Positions 39,306 through 46,442 of a stretch of 64,000 bases of DNA are shown piece after piece; within the stretch, counting starts at the first letter, position 1, and each line of letters begins with the position of its first letter. This stretch comes from Clostridiales bacterium (lineage in GTDB: Bacteria; Bacillota; Clostridia; Lachnospirales; CAG-274). A model generated the notes under the pieces. That model was not told where the DNA came from. It was given only the letters and a program-made list of their open reading frames with translations, and did no database searches. The position numbers were made by a program, and so were the translations under genes. The stretch lies in the NCBI GenBank assembly GCA_021204175.1, contig JAJPZT010000059.1, forward strand, positions 1 to 64,000, read 5' to 3'.

Positions 39306-39374
39306 CACCTCTCCGTCAGCAACACTGATTTTAAAAAATCAGTGTTGCTGCCACCTCCCCTCAAGGGGAGGCTT
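39306..39374 (-). repeat. CTCCCC dispersed repeat, copy a
   Basis: Minus strand GCCTCCCCTTGAGGGGAGGTGGCAGCAACACTGATTTTTTAAAATCAGTGTTGCTGACGGAGAGGTG. Confidence 0.75.
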
Positions 39375-39397
39375 TTGCAGCTGACTGCAGTCGCTTA

Positions 39398-39442
39398 GGC
39401 TCCCCTTGAGGGGAGCTGTCAGCGAAGCTGACTGAGAGGTGA
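39398..39442 (+). repeat. CTCCCC dispersed repeat, copy b
   Basis: GGCTCCCCTTGAGGGGAGCTGTCAGCGAAGCTGACTGAGAGGTG. Confidence 0.8.
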
Positions 39443-39451
39443 AACAAATAA

Positions 39452-42400
39452 TTATTGATTATCCAAAATATACTGAGCAACAATTGAAGCGTCAAGAGCT
39501 GTAATAACTCCGTCGCCGTTTACATCTGCTTTTGTTGCGTCAAAGCCTGAAGAAACTGCATACTTATTAAGAGTATACTGCAAAATCTCATTTGCATCGT
39601 CCATATCCATACTTCCGTCGCCGTTTATATCATAAGCTTCGTTATAAGCGGGTTCGTCAGGTTCTGTGGGCTCATCGGGTTCTGTAGGTTCGTCAGGTTC
39701 TTCTGTTTCTTCGCTGCCCACTGCCAGTGAAACATTGTCAAAATATACTGTGCTTGAAGCAGTTCTTACAAGTCTTATCTGCTTAATCTGCATAGGTGAT
39801 TTTGAAACAAGGCTTGTGGTTTCGGAAACAAGAGGTGTGTCGAAGGCTGCGTCGGGTGCGTAGCTTCCGTCATCGGAGTGGCTGTAGATTGATGTAGTGG
39901 CTGTCTTAGCGTCTACGTCAACTGTTACAACAACTCTGTACCAACCGTCATCGTCAAGGCTTATGCCCAAATCTGTGTCAACTGCCGAATTAGCACCGGG
40001 TGCGTCTGAAATTACTGAGTAAACCTCGTCATTTACGTCCATAAGGTGATAGATTATGTTCTCGGAGGAGAAATCCTCTGTGGCAACTCCGCCGCTTGCT
40101 GCTGTTTCGGCATTTTCAAGGTAAATTCTGAAGGATCTGCCTGTTGTGTTGTCACTGCCCTTAACCTTATAAATATCGGCTGTGAATGTGACTGTTCCCG
40201 TACCTACGGTAGAATCCAATACCTTAAATACTGCCTTATTGTCAAGTCTGATCTTAGTTGTTGCGTTTCCGCCTATGTCGCTTGTATCTGCAAGGTCAAC
40301 AACCTCTGTCTGATCCTTCTGAATGTTCCAGTCGGAGTAGTCGTCTGTGTTTTCAAAGCTGGGGTCAGCTGCTTCAACTGTTCCGCTGCCTGTACCTGTA
40401 AGGCTTAATGTAATAACGGAGGTTTCCGCTGTGCCTACAAGGTCGTCGCCGGCGCTTACAACGCCCTTAACCTTAACCGTAGCTGTTTCGAATGCACTGT
40501 AATTAATTGTTCCGTCGCTGTTTACAATGCCCGATGTTCCGTCAACTGCGCTCCATTCGATTGATGTCATATGTGCGCCGTAAACGGGAAGGCTGTCGCC
40601 GGAGGTCATTGTAAGAGAAGTGTCCTCAGAAATAATAGCTGCGTCCTCTTCTGCAAGCTCTGTAAGGTTTGTATAGCTTAAGTTATCAACGTAGAACTTA
40701 ACTGTGTCATAGTTTCTGTTAGGTCTGAAAACTATTCTGTTTGCTGCAAACATATCGTTTGTATAGCCGTCAGTTCCGAAATATTTTGAGCCTATCTGAC
40801 AGTTTTTAGCCGATGTAACAAGCTCGCCGTCGGAGTCGTAGAGGTAATAATTTACTGTAGGTTCTGTGCCTGCGCTTAAGCCCACTGCGTCAACAACAAC
40901 CTTTACTGTGTACCACTGTGAGCCTGCCGTTACAAGCTCGGTGTCAGCAGAACCGTTTACATAATTCTTAATGCTGTAGTCGCCGCCGTCTTCTGTAAAT
41001 CTCAGCTGACCTACTGTCTGAGAGCCTCTTACATAGGCTTCGCAGTAGCCGTCTGTTGAAATATTTGTAATATATACGTCATAGCTTGTCTCATAAACCT
41101 GATCGGATACACCCTCATCGGCAAAGTAATATGTAAAATCGTGAATAGTGTCGCCTGTTGATGCCGACTGGTTAATCATATAGAAATTGCCGTGATCCGA
41201 GAAGGTTATGCCGTCGATGTTGTCAACAACATATCCCTCGATTGAGTCGCCGTTTCCTGCGTTTGAGTCATAGAACTCGGCACTTGTGTCTCCTACTGAG
41301 AAGCTGTCGAAGGTATAAACTCCGTCTGTGGTCTCTGTCTTAGAGCCTACTGTTACTGTGAAGGTTCTTACCTCGTCTGTAAGACCTGTCTTTGAAAGTG
41401 TAACAGTTAATGTAATTGTTGTTGCGCCTTCGCCGTAGTCGCCTATAAGAATTGTGTTGTTGCTGAAGCGTTGGCTGTTATTGCTGCTCCAGGTTACTGT
41501 TACGTCGGGGTCGCTGTCAAAGCTTGTAACAACTGCTGTGTCCTTGGAGATCATACTTGAAACAGTTATGCTGTCTGCAAGAGCGGCTAAGCTTTCCTGG
41601 GGTGTAAGTGTGTCCCAGCCGCCGGGATTCCAGCTGTCAGAACCCTTTGTGAAGTTATAAGGACCGTAGTATGCGTTCAAAAATTCTGTCTCGGAAAGAA
41701 CCGTTGCGGAGCTGTCGCCAGTTACTCCGCAGACAACCCCTGTTACTCCGTCAAACCATGTGCCGCTTACGGAAACTGTTCCGCCGTAAACTGCCACTAA
41801 GCCTGTGCCTGAAGCAATTGAAACTGCGGTGATTGTACAGTCCTTAAATTCTATAGTATAAGCCTCTGCAGAGCTTGCCGTAATCTCGGCAAGGGTATCA
41901 TTTCTGCTGAAGGTACAGCCTTCAAAAACAGCCTGTGCCTTGTCGGATATTATATTTCCTTTTATATCACAGCCGCTGAAATAGCTTCTTGTGCCTGAAG
42001 CCAGTTCAACACTTCCTGTGAGCAAATCGCTGAAAACGGATTCATCGCCGTTAATTACAACATAATCTGAATTAATGCCTGTTACGGAGCAGCTTGAACC
42101 GTTTACAGTAATAGAATGAACAGTTACATTGGTTGAACCCTCTGCAGGCTGAACAACAACATTGTCAATGTTGATTTCCAAATCTTCGTCATATTCTCCG
42201 TCTGTGATGTAGATTGTCTTTGTGCCGGATACGCCTTCGGCTGCGGCTGCTTCAACATAAGCTTCAGCCTCTGCAATAGTAGCTACAACAGATGAGTCAG
42301 ATCCGTCGGCGTTGGGGTCAACAGTAACCTCTGAGCCTACCTTGGGAGATGTGGTAACTGTTCCTTCAGGGAAGCTGTTTACCGTTAAGTCGTTTAAATA

Positions 42401-43828
42401 ATATTCAATGTTTGTATATCCCTGACCGCAGTAGTCGCCGTTTGTCTCAGCTGTAGAAGCACTGTAGGGGTCAAGACCTCTTTCAAGCTCCCACCAGTCG
42501 GGCATTCCGTCGCCGTCTGTGTCGGTGTATGTGTCGCCGTAGTCTGAAGCGTAGGTTGCTGCAGGGTAGTTATAGGTTACGCCGCAGGTAATTCCGTACT
42601 TTTCGATTTCTTCAAGCTGTGAAGAAGAAGCCTCTGAGAGGGGCCTTGCGCCTGTAAGAGTACCTGTGCCGTTGATTGTGTCGCTTATAACCTCTGCGTC
42701 GATTTCGGTTCTTGAGTCTGCGTCAACGGCAGGACCTACGTATGAGGTTACGTTTGCATAAGCCTCGTCTGCTGATTCGGCTTGAGTTGCGTATGCAACA
42801 TTTTCCGAATTGTAGGTAATTTCAAAGGGTGTTGATGAGCCGTAGGTAGCTTCGTCAAAGCCGTTTGAGCCCGACCAGTCGTCGCCCTCTGCTATAAGAA
42901 CAGTGCCGTCCTTTTCAACAATCTTGTTGCCTGTTAAATAGAACTTCATATTCTCGTAGTTTGAGCCTGATGACTTGTTTATGTAGCGGATACCTGTGGT
43001 ATATGTACCTTTCTTAAGGTAGTTATTTACGTAGTTTAAGTGACCGAGAGTACCGTAGGCTGTCTGATAGCCCCAGTCGTAAATTACGTTGTTTACAAAC
43101 TCGGCTACGTCTGTGCCTCCAACCTTGCCTCTGAAGTTTCTGGAAATGTTGTGAACGATAAGATTGTGATGCCAGGTGTTGTTGCTCTTACCGAACATTA
43201 TACCGAAGCCGTGAATACCCTTGCTGTGGTATGAGAAGCTGTTGGCAGGGCCGATGATTGTCCACTGTGTGGTGTACATATCGTTGTTTGAATAAAGTCC
43301 CCACTGCTCGTCGTTTGCCCAGCCGAAAGCACAGTGGTCGATAATTGAGTTTGAGCCGTCAGAGCCGCCCAAAGCGTCATATTCCGCCGAAGAGCCTCTT
43401 TCACCGGGTCGGCTGCTTATGTAACGCATTATAATGTTTGAGCCGCCTAAGCCCACCTTGTAGTTTTTAAGGGTTATGCCGTGACCGCCGGGAGCTGTCT
43501 GACCGGCGATTGTGATGTTGCTTTTAACAACAACGTCGCTTTTAAGCTCGATTGTGCCGCCTACATCGAAAACGACAATTCTCTTTGATGATGAAACGGC
43601 GTCTCTGAATGAGCCTGTTCCGCTGTCGTTAAGGTTGGTTACGTGATAAACCGTGCCGCCTCTGCCGCCTGTAGCGTATTTGCCGCCGCCTTCCGCACCG
43701 GGGAAAGCCACAATGCTTGAAGCTGCATAAGCGGTCTCGGCAGATTTTTCATTGGTAACAGCTGTCAGGGAAACCGCCGAAACAGCCATAACCGCCGATA
43801 AAACTAAAGATAAAAGTCTTTTTTTCAA
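39452..43828 (-). CDS. multidomain secreted pectate lyase (1458 aa) with C-terminal type I dockerin
   Basis: Signal peptide; AFPGAEGGGKYATGGRGGTVYHVTNLNDSGTGSFRDAVS...IAGQTAPGGHGITLKNYKVGLGGSNIIMRYISSRPGERG; dockerin YDINGDGSMDMDDANEILQYTL...ADVNGDGVITALDASIVAQYIL. Confidence 0.92.
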   Translation of the reverse strand: MKKRLLSLVLSAVMAVSAVSLTAVTNEKSAETAYAASSIVAFPGAEGGGKYATGGRGGTVYHVTNLNDSGTGSFRDAVSSSKRIVVFDVGGTIELKSDVVVKSNITIAGQTAPGGHGITLKNYKVGLGGSNIIMRYISSRPGERGSSAEYDALGGSDGSNSIIDHCAFGWANDEQWGLYSNNDMYTTQWTIIGPANSFSYHSKGIHGFGIMFGKSNNTWHHNLIVHNISRNFRGKVGGTDVAEFVNNVIYDWGYQTAYGTLGHLNYVNNYLKKGTYTTGIRYINKSSGSNYENMKFYLTGNKIVEKDGTVLIAEGDDWSGSNGFDEATYGSSTPFEITYNSENVAYATQAESADEAYANVTSYVGPAVDADSRTEIDAEVISDTINGTGTLTGARPLSEASSSQLEEIEKYGITCGVTYNYPAATYASDYGDTYTDTDGDGMPDWWELERGLDPYSASTAETNGDYCGQGYTNIEYYLNDLTVNSFPEGTVTTSPKVGSEVTVDPNADGSDSSVVATIAEAEAYVEAAAAEGVSGTKTIYITDGEYDEDLEINIDNVVVQPAEGSTNVTVHSITVNGSSCSVTGINSDYVVINGDESVFSDLLTGSVELASGTRSYFSGCDIKGNIISDKAQAVFEGCTFSRNDTLAEITASSAEAYTIEFKDCTITAVSIASGTGLVAVYGGTVSVSGTWFDGVTGVVCGVTGDSSATVLSETEFLNAYYGPYNFTKGSDSWNPGGWDTLTPQESLAALADSITVSSMISKDTAVVTSFDSDPDVTVTWSSNNSQRFSNNTILIGDYGEGATTITLTVTLSKTGLTDEVRTFTVTVGSKTETTDGVYTFDSFSVGDTSAEFYDSNAGNGDSIEGYVVDNIDGITFSDHGNFYMINQSASTGDTIHDFTYYFADEGVSDQVYETSYDVYITNISTDGYCEAYVRGSQTVGQLRFTEDGGDYSIKNYVNGSADTELVTAGSQWYTVKVVVDAVGLSAGTEPTVNYYLYDSDGELVTSAKNCQIGSKYFGTDGYTNDMFAANRIVFRPNRNYDTVKFYVDNLSYTNLTELAEEDAAIISEDTSLTMTSGDSLPVYGAHMTSIEWSAVDGTSGIVNSDGTINYSAFETATVKVKGVVSAGDDLVGTAETSVITLSLTGTGSGTVEAADPSFENTDDYSDWNIQKDQTEVVDLADTSDIGGNATTKIRLDNKAVFKVLDSTVGTGTVTFTADIYKVKGSDNTTGRSFRIYLENAETAASGGVATEDFSSENIIYHLMDVNDEVYSVISDAPGANSAVDTDLGISLDDDGWYRVVVTVDVDAKTATTSIYSHSDDGSYAPDAAFDTPLVSETTSLVSKSPMQIKQIRLVRTASSTVYFDNVSLAVGSEETEEPDEPTEPDEPTEPDEPAYNEAYDINGDGSMDMDDANEILQYTLNKYAVSSGFDATKADVNGDGVITALDASIVAQYILDNQ

Positions 43829-44038
43829 TATCTTTCTCTCCTTTTCTATATATATTTTTGAAACTTACCTAATTTCTATTATACACAAAACCGAAAATTT
43901 GTCAATTATGACAATGGATTTTTTGAATTTTTTTAATTTATTGGTTATATTCAAATAAAAAACAGGCTCGAAAAAACGAACCTGTTAAATAAATCGTGAT
44001 TTGCAGCAAGCAACGCCGTTAGATTGAAGTGCACGACA

Positions 44039-44082
44039 GGCTCCCCTTGAGGGGAGCTGTCAGCGAAGCTGACTGAGAGGTG
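44039..44082 (+). repeat. CTCCCC dispersed repeat, copy c
   Basis: GGCTCCCCTTGAGGGGAGCTGTCAGCGAAGCTGACTGAGAGGTG, identical to copy b. Confidence 0.8.
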
Positions 44083-44094
44083 GAGCGGTTAAAA

Positions 44095-44934
44095 TTAATA
44101 CTCACTAATAGTCACAGAATTTATAACAACATCCTCAAGGGGCTTATCGTTTTCATCTGTTTCAACAGCGGCAATAGCGTCTACAACGTCCATACCCTCT
44201 ATAACCTGACCGAAAACGGTATATGAATTATCGAGGTAAGGTGCACCGCCGTTATTTATATATTCGTCCAAAACCTCTGTGGGGTAGAGCTGTGAGAAAA
44301 GAACTCCGCTGCCCTCTTCGATTTCCTGATCCTGCATTTCCTTAGCCTGTTCATAGGCTTCTCTGTAGTCATCACCTATGTCTGTCTGCTGAACGATATA
44401 AAACTGGCTGCCGTTTGAGTTTTCTGCCCCTGTGTTAGCCATAGCAAGAGCCCCTCTGAAGTGTCTTAAACAGGGTGATGTTTCAAGACCGAAGTCCTCG
44501 CCGAAATAGCTTTCGCCGCCTGTGCCCGTACCTGTGGGGTCACCGCCCTGAATCATAAAGTCGTTTATAACTCTGTGGAATATAATTCCGTCATAATAGC
44601 CCTCTGACGCAAGACCCAAAAAGTTTTGAACAGCCGCAGGAGCGAAGTCAGGGAAGAACTTTACCGTAATGTCGCCCATAGTTGTGCTGATTGTGGCTAT
44701 GGTTTCGCCCTCCTGGGGCTCTTCAAGCTGGGGCAGACCGTAGTTTTCTATGTCATAAAGATAGGATGTGTCAACCTCTTCATCCTCCGAACCCTCAGCA
44801 GCTTCTTCATCTTCAGCCGCTGTTTCGTCCTCAGCTGTCTGTTCCGTTTTCGTTTCCGCCGAGCTTCCACAGCCCGTAAAGCCTATTGCGGAAAATGCTA
44901 TAACTACCGAAAGCAGTATTGCTTTAAATTTCAT
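44095..44934 (-). CDS. cyclophilin-type peptidyl-prolyl isomerase lipoprotein
   Basis: Lipobox IGFTGCGS; GDITVKFFPDFAPAAVQNFLGLASEGYYDGIIFHRVINDFMIQGGDPTGTGTGG. Confidence 0.93.
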   Translation of the reverse strand: MKFKAILLSVVIAFSAIGFTGCGSSAETKTEQTAEDETAAEDEEAAEGSEDEEVDTSYLYDIENYGLPQLEEPQEGETIATISTTMGDITVKFFPDFAPAAVQNFLGLASEGYYDGIIFHRVINDFMIQGGDPTGTGTGGESYFGEDFGLETSPCLRHFRGALAMANTGAENSNGSQFYIVQQTDIGDDYREAYEQAKEMQDQEIEEGSGVLFSQLYPTEVLDEYINNGGAPYLDNSYTVFGQVIEGMDVVDAIAAVETDENDKPLEDVVINSVTISEY

Positions 44935-44955
44935 AAAAAATCTCTCCTTGAAATA

Positions 44956-46233
44956 TTATTTAATAACGTCTTTGCCGCCCATATAAGGTCTTAAAACCTC
45001 AGGAATATTGATTGAACCGTCCTCGTTCATATTGTTCTCCAAAAATGCAATGAGCATTCTGGGAGGTGCAACACAGGTGTTGTTAAGTGTGTGGGCAAGA
45101 TACTTTCCCTTTTCGCCGGCAATTCTTATTTTAAGTCTCCTTGCCTGAGCGTCTCCCAAGTTGGAGCAGCTGCCAACCTCAAAATATTTCTTCTGTCTGG
45201 GGCTCCATGCTTCAACGTCATAGCTTTTAACCTTTAAGTCAGCCAAGTCCCCTGAACAGCACTCGATTGTTCTTACGGGAATATCAAGGCTTCTGAAAAG
45301 GTCAACTGTGTTCTTCCAAAGCTTGTCAAACCACATAGGCGAATCTTCGGGCTTACAGATTACAATCATTTCCTGCTTTTCAAACTGGTGTATTCTGTAA
45401 ATGCCTCTTTCCTCAATGCCGTGAGCGCCCTTTTCCTTTCTGAAGCAGGGTGAATAGGATGTAAGAGTGTGGGGCAGAGTTTCTTCCTTAATAATGGTGT
45501 CGATGTACTTGCCTATCATAGAGTGTTCGGATGTGCCTATAAGATAGAGATCCTCTCCCTCGATTTTATACATCATAGCGTCCATTTCGGCAAATGACAT
45601 AACGCCGTCCACAACCTTGCTTCTGATCATAAAGGGAGGAACGCAGTAGGTAAAGCCTCTGTCGATCATAAAGTCTCTTGCGTAGGAAATAACTGCAGAA
45701 TGAAGTCTTGCTACGTCGCCCATAAGATAATAGAAACCGTTGCCTGCTACCTTTCCGGCTGCGTCAAGGTCGATGCCGTTAAGCTTTTCCAAAATGTCAA
45801 CGTGATAGGGGATTTCAAAATCGGGAACAACAGGGTCGCCGAATTTTTCGATTTCAACGTTTTCGCTGTCGTCTTTGCCTATGGGAACACTGGGGTCGAT
45901 AATGTTGGGAATAACCATCATTATTTTGGTGATTTCAGCCTGAAGCTCGTCCTCAAGCTTTTCAAGCTCTTCTCTTCTTGCTGAAAATTCCTGAACCTGA
46001 GCCTTAGCGGCTTCAGCCTCTTCCTTTTTGCCCTGTGCATAAAGACCGCCTATCATTTTGGAAAGCTTGTTTCTTTCGGCTCTTAAAGAGTCGGCTTCCT
46101 GCTTTGCGGCTCTGAACTGCTTGTCGAGGTCAATAACCTTGTCCACAAGCTCTAACTTTGAATCCTGAAATTTTTTCCTGATATTTTCCTTAACTATATC
46201 GGGGTTTTCCCTCAAAAATTTTAAATCAAGCAT
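44956..46233 (-). CDS. serS: seryl-tRNA synthetase
   Basis: MLDLKFLRENPDIVKENIRKKF, IGTSEHSMIGKY, YRIHQFEKQEMIVIC, ECCSGDLADLKVKSYDVEAWSPRQKKYFEVGSCSNLGDAQARRLKIR. Confidence 0.98.
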   Translation of the reverse strand: MLDLKFLRENPDIVKENIRKKFQDSKLELVDKVIDLDKQFRAAKQEADSLRAERNKLSKMIGGLYAQGKKEEAEAAKAQVQEFSARREELEKLEDELQAEITKIMMVIPNIIDPSVPIGKDDSENVEIEKFGDPVVPDFEIPYHVDILEKLNGIDLDAAGKVAGNGFYYLMGDVARLHSAVISYARDFMIDRGFTYCVPPFMIRSKVVDGVMSFAEMDAMMYKIEGEDLYLIGTSEHSMIGKYIDTIIKEETLPHTLTSYSPCFRKEKGAHGIEERGIYRIHQFEKQEMIVICKPEDSPMWFDKLWKNTVDLFRSLDIPVRTIECCSGDLADLKVKSYDVEAWSPRQKKYFEVGSCSNLGDAQARRLKIRIAGEKGKYLAHTLNNTCVAPPRMLIAFLENNMNEDGSINIPEVLRPYMGGKDVIK

Positions 46234-46362
46234 TTTGTTTTTTACCTCCGTAAAACCATAGTTTTCAAAATATAACAATATCAATTATACCACATATTTA
46301 AAAAAAAGGAATAGCAAATTTGACGAAATTAAATATTTTTGTTAATAATAAAAATATAAGTA

Positions 46363-46391
46363 TTGACACATAACATCTGTTGTGATATTAT
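46363..46391 (+). promoter_or_regulatory. Sigma-A promoter of copA
   Basis: TTGACA-17 bp-TATTAT; spacer carries an imperfect dyad around AACAtcTGTT. Confidence 0.7.
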
Positions 46392-46442
46392 ACTTGAAGA
46401 AAAACCCACCTTTTTAGTTGGGATTGTTATAGAGGTGAATTT

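Noticed and set aside
46233-46362. T-box leader upstream of serS
   Set aside because: No AGGGTGGNACCGCG-type antiterminator sequence found.
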